A stretch of DNA of 64,000 nt from Mycolicibacterium sp. TY81 (GTDB taxonomy: Bacteria > Actinomycetota > Actinomycetes > Mycobacteriales > Mycobacteriaceae), in contig NZ_AP023362.1 of assembly GCF_018326285.1 (NCBI RefSeq), positions 2,108,001-2,172,000 of the forward strand, given 5' to 3'. Below are positions 48,081-56,477 of the stretch, in pieces. The notes beneath the pieces were generated by a model that searched no databases, was not told the origin of the DNA, and saw only the letters and a list, made by a program, of their open reading frames with translations. A program made the translations under genes and the position numbers. Numbering within the stretch: the first letter of the stretch is position 1; every line of letters starts with the position of its first letter.

Positions 48081-48141
48081 ACGCCATCATTTGCGCTGAA
48101 CGTTTCGGCCAAAACGTTTAGCGCCCTGTGGATTTCGCGTC

Positions 48142-48264
48142 GTGGTGCACCTGAGTTCGCGTCCCGTCGTCGAGAAGTACGCGGCCGAGATCGAGGCGCT
48201 CTACGCAGCTGACCCGGGTCCGACGGTCCACGAACCGAAAGCGACTGTCGCCGCGGCGAATTGA
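48142..48264 (+). CDS. 40-residue open frame, possible gene remnant
   Basis: A GTG-started frame encodes 40 residues with an amphipathic VVEKYAAEIEALYA segment and mycobacterial codon use. No Shine-Dalgarno or -10 box is obvious. It may be the eroded end of a former gene or a true small protein; I do not recognise it. Confidence 0.2.
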   Translation: MVHLSSRPVVEKYAAEIEALYAADPGPTVHEPKATVAAAN

Positions 48265-48267
48265 CCC

Positions 48268-48966
48268 TCAGGCCGTGGTGCAGGCGAACTTCAGCCCAAC
48301 GCCCTCGGGTGCCGGGAGCACCGGCGTCAGGCAGCCGAAGGTCTGGATGCCGGCATCACTGAACCGGACTGCGGTGCGGCGCGCGTAGTTCACGCAGACC
48401 GGCCCGGTGGCGTCGGCGCGGCATTGATAGTCGCCGAACCGCAGGCTCTGGCCGTCCTTGAGCTTGGGGCCGGTGCCCTTGTTGAATCGTCCCGGATCTC
48501 CGTGCACGGAACCGACTTCCGCTGTCGGCCCCTCGAAGTCGACCCAGCCGCCCACCCAGTGGCCATAGGTATCGGCCGGTTGCGGTGGCGGGGACTTCAG
48601 GTGTGTCAGGCAGGCCAGCGTGCCGTTGAAACTCTTGTCGGTCATGCAGTTCGCCCCGGAGGCCGTGGTGAACGCGATGTCGGTACCCAGATCGGTGGGC
48701 GTACCGTCGCGTGTCGCGGTGTGGAACCCCGCCGGGTCGGCCGGGGTACCGGCCTCGACCCAGGCGATCACGTCGGCGACGGGGGCGCCCGCGGGCGGCG
48801 GCGTCGTGGGTGCGGCTTTCGGCGTCGGAGCCGGCGGCCGACTCGATGGTGCGGTGGCCGACAGCGACGGCTCCGAGATCGCCACGCCGGGCCGTCCGTG
48901 CTGGTCTGACGTGGCGGCACAACCCGCAACCAGGGCACATGCCGCGAGGACCACCGGAAGTCGCAT
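48268..48966 (-). CDS. Putative secreted lipoprotein (LppI-like position)
   Basis: This 232-residue precursor has a short signal peptide and lipobox (MRLPVVLAACALVAGC, lipidated Cys16). A Pro/Ala/Thr-rich linker (about 35-65) follows, then a globular domain with five further cysteines (in ANCMTD, LACLTH, YQCRAD, PVCVNY and FGCLTP). It should be anchored on the outer face of the membrane. ATG 48966 is chosen because it opens the signal peptide; the frame extends to 49101. It is divergent from a LipT-like esterase, the arrangement of lipT and lppI in M. tuberculosis, which suggests LppI orthology by position only. Function unknown. Confidence 0.78.
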   Translation of the reverse strand: MRLPVVLAACALVAGCAATSDQHGRPGVAISEPSLSATAPSSRPPAPTPKAAPTTPPPAGAPVADVIAWVEAGTPADPAGFHTATRDGTPTDLGTDIAFTTASGANCMTDKSFNGTLACLTHLKSPPPQPADTYGHWVGGWVDFEGPTAEVGSVHGDPGRFNKGTGPKLKDGQSLRFGDYQCRADATGPVCVNYARRTAVRFSDAGIQTFGCLTPVLPAPEGVGLKFACTTA

Positions 48967-49033
48967 GCCCGCCAGGGTAACCGGCACTACCGCAACACGC
49001 GGCTCAGGCACCCCGGTGATTACAGATTTTCGA

Positions 49034-49039
49034 TAGTGT
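49034..49039 (+). promoter_or_regulatory. Leaderless -10 box TAGTGT of the carboxylesterase gene
   Basis: TAGTGT is followed by 6 nt and ATG 49046, with no ribosome-binding site, the usual leaderless layout. Confidence 0.5.
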
Positions 49040-49045
49040 CCATTT

Positions 49046-50557
49046 ATGCACGAACGTACCGTCCGCGTGACCATCGACAGCGGAACCATCGAGGGTTTCA
49101 CCCGTGACGGCGTGCACCGTTGGCGTTCCGTGCCTTACGCGCGGCCGCCGGTGGGCCCGTGGCGCTACCGGGCCCCGCAACCGGTGCAGCCGTGGCGCGG
49201 CGTGCGGTACTGCCATGGCTTCACGTACTGCGCGCCGCAGGACCGCAAATTCACCATGCTCAGCGTGGGCAAGTACCAGCCGATGGGTGAGGACTGTCTG
49301 ACCCTCAACGTGGTGACGCCCGAGCAGCCCACCGGCGAGCCGTTGCCCGTGATGTTCTTCATCCACGGTGGCGGCTACATCCTCGGCAGTTCTGCCACCC
49401 CGATCTACGACGGGGCCGCACTGGCGCGGCGCGGCTGCATCTTCGTCTCGGCCAACTACCGGCTGGGTGCGCTCGGCTGTTTCGATGTGTCGACCCTGGC
49501 CACTGCGGAGCACCCGCTGGACGACAACCTTTTTCTGCGCGACCTGGTGGCGGCGCTGAAGTGGGTGCGGACCAACATCGCGGTTTTCGGCGGCGACCCG
49601 GACAACGTGACCATCTTCGGGGAGAGTGCCGGTGCGCACGCCGTCGCGACGCTGCTCGCCGTGCCGCAGGCGAAAGGCCTTTTCCACCAAGCGATTGCCG
49701 AGAGCCCCGCCAGTGGCATGGTGCGGTCACCCGACGCGGCGGCCCAGTTCGCGAAGCAGTTCGCCGCGCAGCTCGGCGCCGGTGAGCGCGACGGCGCCGC
49801 CGCGCTGATGGCCGCGAAACCGGCTGAGCTGCTGGCCGCGCTGGACCGCGTCATCCATGGTGCGGTGGCCGACATGCCGGGGGCCTTTCCGGCCGGCCCG
49901 GCGTACGGCACCGAGTTCCTCCCCGAGGATCCGATGGTCGCGATGCGCGAGGGGCGGGCCCACCAGGTGCCGCTCATCGTGGGCAGCAATGCCGACGAGG
50001 GCCGCCTGTTCACCAAGTTCATGCAGCTGCTGCCCACCAACGAGGCCATGATCGAACGCATCCTGGCCCATGTCCCGGCCGAGCAACGCGCCCGGATCAT
50101 CGGGGCCTATCCGGGCTACCCGCACTCGGCCGACGCCTGTATCAAGCTCGGCGGCGACTTCGCCTTCGGCACGGCGGCGTGGGATATCGCCGGCGCGCAC
50201 ATGCGCCACGCGCCCACGTACGCGTATCGGTACGACTACGCGCCACCGGCGCTGCATTGGACGGGTCTGGGCGCCACGCACGCGACCGAACTGCTCGCCG
50301 TGTTCGACGTGTACCGGACCCCGCTGGGTTCGGTGCTGACGGCCGCCATGGACCGCAAGTCGGCGTTGCGGATCAGCAATGACGTGCAGAACCGCTGGCG
50401 GGCGTTCGCCCGCACGGGCGTCCCCGGCGAGGGCTGGCCACGGTACGACGCCGACGACCGCGCCGTGCTGGTGTTCGACCGCAAGACGCGTGTCGAGTTC
50501 GATCCCCGGGCCGAGCAGCGTCAGGCCTGGGAAGGCTTTTCACTGGTCCACGGCTAG
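49046..50557 (+). CDS. Type B carboxylesterase (LipT-like)
   Basis: This 503-residue alpha/beta-hydrolase of the cholinesterase/carboxylesterase family has the oxyanion motif MFFIHGGGYILGS, nucleophile Ser194 in FGESAGAHA, the GEDCLTLNV block and a late GLGATHATEL with the catalytic His. It lacks a signal peptide, so acts in the cytosol on aryl or acyl esters. Length and motifs fit LipT. It is divergent from the lipoprotein gene with 79 bp between starts and converges with the RDD gene. Confidence 0.9.
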   Translation: MHERTVRVTIDSGTIEGFTRDGVHRWRSVPYARPPVGPWRYRAPQPVQPWRGVRYCHGFTYCAPQDRKFTMLSVGKYQPMGEDCLTLNVVTPEQPTGEPLPVMFFIHGGGYILGSSATPIYDGAALARRGCIFVSANYRLGALGCFDVSTLATAEHPLDDNLFLRDLVAALKWVRTNIAVFGGDPDNVTIFGESAGAHAVATLLAVPQAKGLFHQAIAESPASGMVRSPDAAAQFAKQFAAQLGAGERDGAAALMAAKPAELLAALDRVIHGAVADMPGAFPAGPAYGTEFLPEDPMVAMREGRAHQVPLIVGSNADEGRLFTKFMQLLPTNEAMIERILAHVPAEQRARIIGAYPGYPHSADACIKLGGDFAFGTAAWDIAGAHMRHAPTYAYRYDYAPPALHWTGLGATHATELLAVFDVYRTPLGSVLTAAMDRKSALRISNDVQNRWRAFARTGVPGEGWPRYDADDRAVLVFDRKTRVEFDPRAEQRQAWEGFSLVHG

Positions 50558-50561
50558 GCCG

Positions 50562-51035
50562 CTACTTCTTGACCACCTGGGTGCCGCCGGCGAGTTCGTC
50601 GTGCCGGCCCTGCTTGCAGGGGCTGGAGCTGATGGTGACGGCGATGAAGATGTATGCGATGAACGCGAGCAGCCCGCCGACCCACGGGATGATGGTCAGC
50701 AGGGTGAACGAATTGCGGATGGCCGACTGCTTTAAATCGGGTTTCGGCATGCCGTGCGGGCCGCGGACGCTGAGGCCCAGCACCATCTTGCCGGGCGTCG
50801 CGCCGGCCAGCACCTCGAACAGCACGAAGTACAGGAAGGTGCCCAGCCCGGAGAACAGGCCGGTCACCATGATGTCCGACATCGAGCCGATCGAGAAGGC
50901 GCCGAAGAAGGCCAGCACTCCGACGATCAGTCCGTCGATGAACCGCGCGAAGAAACGGGGCAGCAGGTCGCCGGGATGCACCGGGGTCGGTGCGCCGTAA
51001 GCGCCTGAGGTTGGGTAGTTCTCGCCGTAGGTCAT
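50562..51035 (-). CDS. RDD-family membrane protein
   Basis: This 157-residue protein has a 25-residue Tyr/Gly/Pro-rich cytosolic N terminus followed by an RDD domain: FFARFIDGLIVGVLAFFG (the R..D pair), AGATPGKMVLGLSV and three to four membrane helices. Function is generally unknown; some members transport ions or small solutes. It stops 4 bp from the esterase stop and starts 9 bp from the next minus-strand gene end. Confidence 0.88.
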   Translation of the reverse strand: MTYGENYPTSGAYGAPTPVHPGDLLPRFFARFIDGLIVGVLAFFGAFSIGSMSDIMVTGLFSGLGTFLYFVLFEVLAGATPGKMVLGLSVRGPHGMPKPDLKQSAIRNSFTLLTIIPWVGGLLAFIAYIFIAVTISSSPCKQGRHDELAGGTQVVKK

Positions 51036-51044
51036 GACGTCAAT

Positions 51045-51854
51045 TTACTGCCGATTGGCCAGCAATATCTGGCTTAACCGCGTAGTGGTGGCCTGGCCGT
51101 CCGCATTGCCGCCGGCGCCGTTCAACGCGTTCATGACGGCCAGCGTGAAACGTTGTCCGGGACCGGCGAATCCGACGGTGTTGGTCACCCAGCCGCCCTG
51201 TTCGTCGGACCAGCCGTCCTTGTTGCCGGGCGCCATGTTCGGGCCCGCGCCCCAGACGCCCCACTGCTGGATCGGATCGACGTTCTGCATGGCGTTCACG
51301 ATCCAGGCGGTCTCGTTGGGCCGCAACCGGGTCAGCATGTAGTTCACCATCTGGTCCAGATCGTCGGTGGTCGACTTCTGAAAACCCCAGTAGGGGAACA
51401 TGTCTCCGAATCCCCGCTGCGGTTGGACCCGCGTCATGCCGAAATGCGGGAAGTCGTTGTTGAAGATGGTGTGGTCGGGTCCGCCGTACCGCGTCCACAG
51501 GGTGTCGGCGGCGTCGTTGTCCGAGGTGTGCAGCATCTTGCCCATCAGGGCGATGTCGTTGTCGGTGAGCCGCAGCAGCCCGGCGCTCTGCCGGGCGAAC
51601 AGGTCCACCACGATGCCGAGCTTGATGGTCGAGGCCGTCCAGACCATGTCTCCGGCATGCGAATTACGGTACACCGCACCGGTTTTGCGATCGCGGAGCA
51701 CGTAGCCGACGGTGCCCGGCCGGGTGGCCAGGTAGGCGTCGGCCGCCGCGACGCGTTGCTGCGCATCGCAGGCACCGGTGCATTCGGCGCGCGCGGCGGG
51801 CAGCGCGGATCCGGTCAAAAGCGTTGCGACCAGCGCCGCCCTGAGCAGTTTCAC
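51045..51854 (-). CDS. Secreted class A beta-lactamase-like serine hydrolase
   Basis: This 269-residue precursor has a Sec signal (LLRAALVATLLTGSALPAARA). Active-site motifs are Ser75-Thr-Ile-Lys78, Ser111-Asp-Asn113 and, in place of KTG, Lys212-Asp-Gly; the class A glutamate of the omega loop is not evident. It is therefore a penicillin-recognising enzyme, but its beta-lactamase activity is doubtful; it could be a peptidoglycan or ester hydrolase. GTG 51854 has GGGAGG 8 nt upstream; the frame open to 51983 would run into the LysR gene. It lies 29 bp after the LysR gene on the same strand. Confidence 0.85.
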   Translation of the reverse strand: MKLLRAALVATLLTGSALPAARAECTGACDAQQRVAAADAYLATRPGTVGYVLRDRKTGAVYRNSHAGDMVWTASTIKLGIVVDLFARQSAGLLRLTDNDIALMGKMLHTSDNDAADTLWTRYGGPDHTIFNNDFPHFGMTRVQPQRGFGDMFPYWGFQKSTTDDLDQMVNYMLTRLRPNETAWIVNAMQNVDPIQQWGVWGAGPNMAPGNKDGWSDEQGGWVTNTVGFAGPGQRFTLAVMNALNGAGGNADGQATTTRLSQILLANRQ

Positions 51855-51883
51855 GCCGGTAGCCTCCCAGATCTCGGTCAGTG

Positions 51884-52807
51884 TCATTCGGTGCCGACGG
51901 CCTCGGGGCGCGGCCACGTCGGGAGGGGCACCGGTCCGTCGCCCGGTCGCAGCCGGTCGAGCACGGCCCGTAGCGGCGGCCAATTGGTGCGGCCCTTGCG
52001 GGTGACGGCGTAGGCGGTGTGGATCACCGTCGGCCCGGCCAGCGGGACGACCTTGATGCCCGCGCTGGTGGGGCGTTCCAGCGGCAGCAGACCGACGCCG
52101 TATCCGGCGACGATCAGATCCTCGACCAGCTCGAGGCTGTCGATCTGATGGGCGATGCGCGGGGTGAATCCGCTCAGCGCACCCAGCGTGCGGACGGCAT
52201 CCTCGTCAGCGGTGTTGCGCGAGTTGACGATCCAGGTCCGGTCCGCGTAGTCGGACAGTTCGGCGGGTCCGTGGGCTTCGTCGGCCGGCAGGCCCAGGCC
52301 CCACGGAATCGACCACAGCGCAAAGCCTTCCAGCAGCGGGCTGGGGGAGGCCGGAGCGAGGTTGTAGTCGTAGGTCAGGGCCAGGTCCAGGTCGTCGTCG
52401 GTGAGCAGCGCGAACGCTTCGATGGGCTCGTATTCGCTGATGGCGACATCGATTCCGGGGTGCTCCTTCGTGAGTTCCGCCAGGATCGGCAGCAGCGAGA
52501 CGCGGATGCCGGTGGCGAATCCGCCGATCCGCAGCGTGCCGACGGGTTCGGCGTCGGAATCGAGGTCCAGGCGCGCCGCGTCGACGGCGGCGAGAATGGT
52601 GACCGCATGATCGGCCAGGCGCTGTCCGGCCGGTGTCAGTCTGACTCTGCGGCCTTCCGGTTCGATCAGTTGGGTGCCGGTCTCCTTGGCGAGTGCGGCG
52701 ATCTGTTGTGACACCGTCGACGTCGTCAGATTGAGGTTCTCGGCGACGGCTCGCATCGACCCCAGGCGCGACAGCGCCAGCAGGAGGCGCAGCCGGCGGG
52801 TGTCCAT
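51884..52807 (-). CDS. LysR-family transcriptional regulator
   Basis: This 307-residue regulator has an N-terminal winged HTH (RRLRLLLALSRLGSMRAVAENLNLTTSTVSQQ) and the periplasmic-binding-like effector domain (LRIGGFATGIRVSLLPIL). It is divergent from the thioesterase gene with 67 bp between starts, so that gene is the likely target; the short A/T-rich gap (52840-52874) should hold the operator. The effector is unknown. Confidence 0.92.
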   Translation of the reverse strand: MDTRRLRLLLALSRLGSMRAVAENLNLTTSTVSQQIAALAKETGTQLIEPEGRRVRLTPAGQRLADHAVTILAAVDAARLDLDSDAEPVGTLRIGGFATGIRVSLLPILAELTKEHPGIDVAISEYEPIEAFALLTDDDLDLALTYDYNLAPASPSPLLEGFALWSIPWGLGLPADEAHGPAELSDYADRTWIVNSRNTADEDAVRTLGALSGFTPRIAHQIDSLELVEDLIVAGYGVGLLPLERPTSAGIKVVPLAGPTVIHTAYAVTRKGRTNWPPLRAVLDRLRPGDGPVPLPTWPRPEAVGTE

Positions 52808-52874
52808 CTCATCATTGTCCAGGGAATCTGCACGATTCTGCGTGTTCCGGCCCGAAGTTATGAATATTTAGCCA

Positions 52875-53714
52875 ATGTGCGACGATCCGAAAATGACCGC
52901 ACGCCCCGCGCACTTCGTCCCGATCGACGCCGATCGGGTTCAGCCGACCCGATTCGCCCAGAGCTTGTGGGGTGAGGACCACCTCAACGGCCCGGCGGTG
53001 GTGGGGCTGGCCGCGCACGCGCTGGAGGCCGCGTTCGGTTTACCCGACTTTCTGCCGGCCCGGCTCACCGTCGACCTGTTCCGCGCCGCGCGCGGGGTGC
53101 CGACGACGACCGCGGTGAAGTTGGTGCGGGACGGGCGACGGGTGCGCAATTCCGAGTGTGACGTGGTGCAAGACGGCGTGACTGTCGCCAGGGCCACGCT
53201 GGTGCAGTATCGGCTCGCGGAGGCGCCCGCTGGTGAGGAGTGGTTCGGCACAACCGATTTCGAGCCGCCCGCAGTGATCGACGACGGCCTGGCGCCATAC
53301 ATCAGCAGTGACGGTGTCGGCTGGACGCGAACCATCGCCGAGCATCAGAACACCGGCCGCAAGCGTTACGTCAACCGGTCCATCGACGTCATCGAGGGGC
53401 AGGTCAACACCCCGTTCGTCCGTGCTGCGGTGACGGCCGAGGGCACCAGCATGGTCACGAATCTGGGCACCGCGGGCATCGGCTACATCAACGGCGACCT
53501 CACTGTGGCGTTGACGCGGCTGCCGCAGGACGACTGGGTCGGCGTCGAGGCCGAGACGCACTGGGCGGCCCACGGCATCGCGGTCGGTGCCACCACCTTG
53601 TACGACAGCGCTGGACCGATCGGCACCGGCCTGACCACCGCGGTCAGCAATCCCGGCGCCCAGATCGACTTCGGCCACAGCCGGTTCCCGGAGCGGATCA
53701 GGCGCGAGGTCTGA
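52875..53714 (+). CDS. Acyl-CoA thioesterase-like hotdog protein
   Basis: This 279-residue protein resembles the TesB-like/double-hotdog thioesterase family in mycobacteria: an N-terminal hotdog (SLWGEDHLNGPAVVGLAAHALE, then RLTVDLFRAARG) and a C-terminal one (GVEAETHWAAHGIAVGATTLYDSAGPIG). It should hydrolyse or bind acyl-CoA. ATG 52875 and ATG 52893 are both possible; neither has a Shine-Dalgarno. It is regulated by the divergent LysR protein by inference. Confidence 0.78.
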   Translation: MCDDPKMTARPAHFVPIDADRVQPTRFAQSLWGEDHLNGPAVVGLAAHALEAAFGLPDFLPARLTVDLFRAARGVPTTTAVKLVRDGRRVRNSECDVVQDGVTVARATLVQYRLAEAPAGEEWFGTTDFEPPAVIDDGLAPYISSDGVGWTRTIAEHQNTGRKRYVNRSIDVIEGQVNTPFVRAAVTAEGTSMVTNLGTAGIGYINGDLTVALTRLPQDDWVGVEAETHWAAHGIAVGATTLYDSAGPIGTGLTTAVSNPGAQIDFGHSRFPERIRREV

Positions 53715-53816
53715 AGCGCTGCAGAAGGTTTAGCGATGGCATGCATGCGGTAACCAAGAACTGTCCGAGCAATCCGTGGGGTGGACACCCCGCAATCATC
53801 TGATTGGAGGATCGCG

Positions 53817-54068
53817 ATGAGGATGAAGAAAACAGCTGTCACCACTGCTGTTGCCGGTGCACTGTTCGCCGGCGCCGCAGGTGTCGGCACAGGCCTGGCC
53901 ACGGCCGGCATGACGCCGCCTCCCGGGCCCACCGTGACGGCGCCGCCGGCATGGGCACCCCCGAAGCCGGCTGAACCGGCGTGGTCGATGGGTAATCCCC
54001 AGGTCTGGGATGCCGGATGGAACCACTGGGGCGTCTGGGTGAACGGCACGTTCGTTCCGACGTTCTGA
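53817..54068 (+). CDS. Small secreted protein, Pro/Trp-rich
   Basis: This 83-residue precursor has a Sec signal peptide (MKKTAVTTAVAGALFAGAAG; cleavage probably near residue 31). About 50 mature residues follow, rich in Pro and Trp (PPPGPTV, PPAWAPPKPAEPAWSMG, WNHWGVWVNG). TGGAGG sits 6 nt before ATG 53817. The product could be a cell-wall peptide; no family recognised. It is monocistronic, with a strong terminator 31 bp after its stop. Confidence 0.78.
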   Translation: MRMKKTAVTTAVAGALFAGAAGVGTGLATAGMTPPPGPTVTAPPAWAPPKPAEPAWSMGNPQVWDAGWNHWGVWVNGTFVPTF

Positions 54069-54099
54069 TCGATTCGGTTCTGATCCGGATCACGAAGGG

Positions 54100-54128
54100 G
54101 CCGTTGTTGCAGTCGCTGCAACAACGGC
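54100..54128 (+). terminator. Strong terminator after the small secreted protein gene
   Basis: A perfect 12-bp stem, GCCGTTGTTGCA / TGCAACAACGGC, with loop GTCGC is followed by TTCATTCAT. It is the best intrinsic terminator in the window. Confidence 0.85.
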
Positions 54129-54151
54129 TTCATTCATGAATTGCGAACGAT

Positions 54152-54176
54152 ATGTCCACGATTATCACGTGGACAT
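54152..54176. promoter_or_regulatory. Inverted-repeat operator upstream of the RhtA-like exporter
   Basis: ATGTCCACG and CGTGGACAT are perfect 9-bp arms separated by ATTATCA, ending 29 bp before the exporter start, where a promoter is expected. The regulator is unknown; none is encoded adjacent. Confidence 0.55.
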
Positions 54177-54205
54177 GAACATTCTGGTTCCCGTTCAATA
54201 CACGC

Positions 54206-55090
54206 ATGACCACCGCAGCGGCGCGAAACGGCGCACTCATGACCGTCGCGTCGATGATGTCGGTGCAGCTGGGCGCGGCGCTCGCGGTGAAGCTGATGGA
54301 CGGTGTCGGGCCGGCCGGTGTGGCGTGGCTCCGCCTCGCGTGGGCGGGCGTGCTGATGCTGCTGTTCGTCCGGCCGCGGCCGGCGTCCTTCACGCGGTCA
54401 GCGTTCGTGTCGTGCGTCCTGCTCGGCATCACCACCGCCGGGTTCACCCTGCTGTTCATGGTGGCGGTCTCGCGCATCCCGCTCGGCACCGCCAGCGCCC
54501 TGGAATGCCTTGGGCCGCTTGCCGTCGCAGTGGCCAAGGGGCGCGGCCGCGGGCGGCTGCTGTTCCCGGCGATGGCCGGCACCGGCGTCGTGTTGCTCAC
54601 GCAACCGTGGGCGGCCGCCGTCGACCCCGTCGGGGTACTGGCCGCGCTGGCTTCGGCGGTCTGTCTCGGTGCCTACATCCTGCTGACCCAGCGCGTGGGC
54701 GACGAGGTCACCGGCATCACGGGGCTCGCGGTGTCCATGCCGGTCGCCGGGCTGGTCGTCACCATGGTGGCCGGGCCGTCGGTCATCGGCCATCTGACGC
54801 CGCACCTGCTGTTGGCCGGCCTGGGCCTGGCCATCCTGTTGCCGGCCATCCCGTTCACTCTGGAGATGCTGGCGCTGCAGCGCCTCACCGCGGCAGCGTT
54901 CGGCACGCTCATGAGCCTCGAGCCGGCTTTCGCCATGATGCTCGGGCTGCTCATCCTGCATCAGGTGCCGGGCCTGCCTGCCATCGCCGGTATCGCACTT
55001 GTCGTGCTGGCCGGTGTCGGTGCCGCCCGCCGCGGTGCGCGACCCGTGGCCGGGGCAGGCCACCGGGAACCGGCCCTCATGGTCGAATAG
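54206..55090 (+). CDS. EamA-family exporter (RhtA-like)
   Basis: This 294-residue protein has ten predicted helices in two EamA repeats. PAGVAWLRLAWAGVLMLLF, GTASALECLGPLAVAVAKGRG and LEPAFAMMLGLLIL match the RhtA (threonine/homoserine exporter) subgroup. It is probably an amino-acid or metabolite exporter. ATG 54206 lies 29 bp downstream of an inverted-repeat operator. It is followed 4 bp on by the NCS1 permease gene, suggesting an operon. Confidence 0.88.
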   Translation: MTTAAARNGALMTVASMMSVQLGAALAVKLMDGVGPAGVAWLRLAWAGVLMLLFVRPRPASFTRSAFVSCVLLGITTAGFTLLFMVAVSRIPLGTASALECLGPLAVAVAKGRGRGRLLFPAMAGTGVVLLTQPWAAAVDPVGVLAALASAVCLGAYILLTQRVGDEVTGITGLAVSMPVAGLVVTMVAGPSVIGHLTPHLLLAGLGLAILLPAIPFTLEMLALQRLTAAAFGTLMSLEPAFAMMLGLLILHQVPGLPAIAGIALVVLAGVGAARRGARPVAGAGHREPALMVE

Positions 55091-55094
55091 GGGC

Positions 55095-56477
55095 ATGACG
55101 CCACCGGCCACCGCGCTCACCGCCTCGTCGTTCACCGGCCGCACCCCCAGCCGGGCCGGGGACCTGTCGGTGGAAACCCATGGCATCGCCCCGGTTCCGG
55201 CCGACCGGCGGTACGGCACGCCGGGCCGGTTGTTCACGGTGTGGTTCGCGCCGCAGATCAACATGACGTGCGTCTTCACCGGCGCGATGATCGGCGCGCT
55301 CGGTCTGGGGTTCTGGCTGGCGATGCTGGCGATGCTCGTCGGCACGGTGCTCGGGTCGCTGGTCGTCGGCTACCTCTCCACGCTGGGCCCGCGCACCGGT
55401 ACTGCGCAGCTGCCCGGGGCGCGGCTGGCTTTCGGCGGTTTGATCGCGGTACCTGCTGTGCTGCAATGGCTCTCGTCGGTGGCATGGGACGCACTGGTCG
55501 GTCTGTTCGGCGGCGAAGCGCTCGCCGTGCTGCTCGGTATCCCGTTCTGGGCGGCGGTGCTGATCGTGCTGGGCGTGCAGGGCGCGGTCGGGTTCATCGG
55601 CTACGAGCTGATCCATCGGCTGCAGGCCGTTCTCACCGTGGTGTTGTTCGTGACGTTCGTCGTGTTCGCGGTCAAACTCGTTGCCGGACACCAGGTTGTG
55701 ACGCCGGCGACCGCGCACGGCGCCGACCTCGCCGGCGCCTTCGTGCTGGCGGTTACCATTGCCCTGAGCCTGGCCGTGTCGTGGGCCAGCTATGCCGCCG
55801 ACTTCAGCCGCTACCTCCCGGCGGATTCCGCACCGCGCAAGGTGTTCGGGTTCAGTTTCGCCGGGCTGGCCGCCGCGTACGTGTTCGTCGAGACCATCGG
55901 CATCGCCGCGGGCGGTCTCATCACCGACCAGACCGCCGAGGGCGTGCGGTCGGTGATGGGCGGGGGAGCACTGGGTGCCATCGCGCTGGCGGTCATCGCG
56001 CTGGCATCGGTCGGCTCGGGCGTGATGAACGACTACAGCGGTTCCCTCGCCCTACAGACGCTGGGCGTCCGCGTACGGCGGCCGATCTCCTCGCTGGTGG
56101 TGACGGCGCTGGCGTTCGGCCTCATCCTGTGGCTCCACACCGGCGACACCGCAACGCGATTCACCAATGTGCTGCTCCTGATCAGCTACTGGATTCCCGC
56201 CTTCGCGGCCATCGTGATCGTCGACTGGCGCCGCCGCAGCCGCGGCCGGCAGACGGTGGATCCCGCGGCGGAGACGACGCCGCGCGCCGACGCCATTGCC
56301 GCGCTCGTCGCGTTCGCGGTGGCCTACGGCGCCGCGATCCCGTTCATGAACACCACGCTGTTGCAAGGGCCCGTCGCCGTGGCGTGGCATGGCGCCGACA
56401 TCGCGTACTTCGTGAATTTCGTTGTCGCGCTGGTGGTCTACGGCGGCTACCGGCGGTGGCGAGGGTCGCGAGTGTGA
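55095..56477 (+). CDS. NCS1-family purine/cytosine permease
   Basis: This 460-residue transporter has about twelve helices and NCS1 features: the N-terminal WFAPQINMTCVFTGAMIGALGLGFW, SWASYAADFSRYLP (the conserved ADFSRY motif) and SGVMNDYSGSLALQTLG. It imports a nucleobase or related compound with a cation. ATG 55095 is taken, with AGGGG very close upstream, and translation may be coupled to the exporter 4 bp before. The stop codon lies in the left arm of a palindrome that also forms the end of the opposing DUF559 gene; the two genes overlap by 31 bp. Confidence 0.9.
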   Translation: MTPPATALTASSFTGRTPSRAGDLSVETHGIAPVPADRRYGTPGRLFTVWFAPQINMTCVFTGAMIGALGLGFWLAMLAMLVGTVLGSLVVGYLSTLGPRTGTAQLPGARLAFGGLIAVPAVLQWLSSVAWDALVGLFGGEALAVLLGIPFWAAVLIVLGVQGAVGFIGYELIHRLQAVLTVVLFVTFVVFAVKLVAGHQVVTPATAHGADLAGAFVLAVTIALSLAVSWASYAADFSRYLPADSAPRKVFGFSFAGLAAAYVFVETIGIAAGGLITDQTAEGVRSVMGGGALGAIALAVIALASVGSGVMNDYSGSLALQTLGVRVRRPISSLVVTALAFGLILWLHTGDTATRFTNVLLLISYWIPAFAAIVIVDWRRRSRGRQTVDPAAETTPRADAIAALVAFAVAYGAAIPFMNTTLLQGPVAVAWHGADIAYFVNFVVALVVYGGYRRWRGSRV

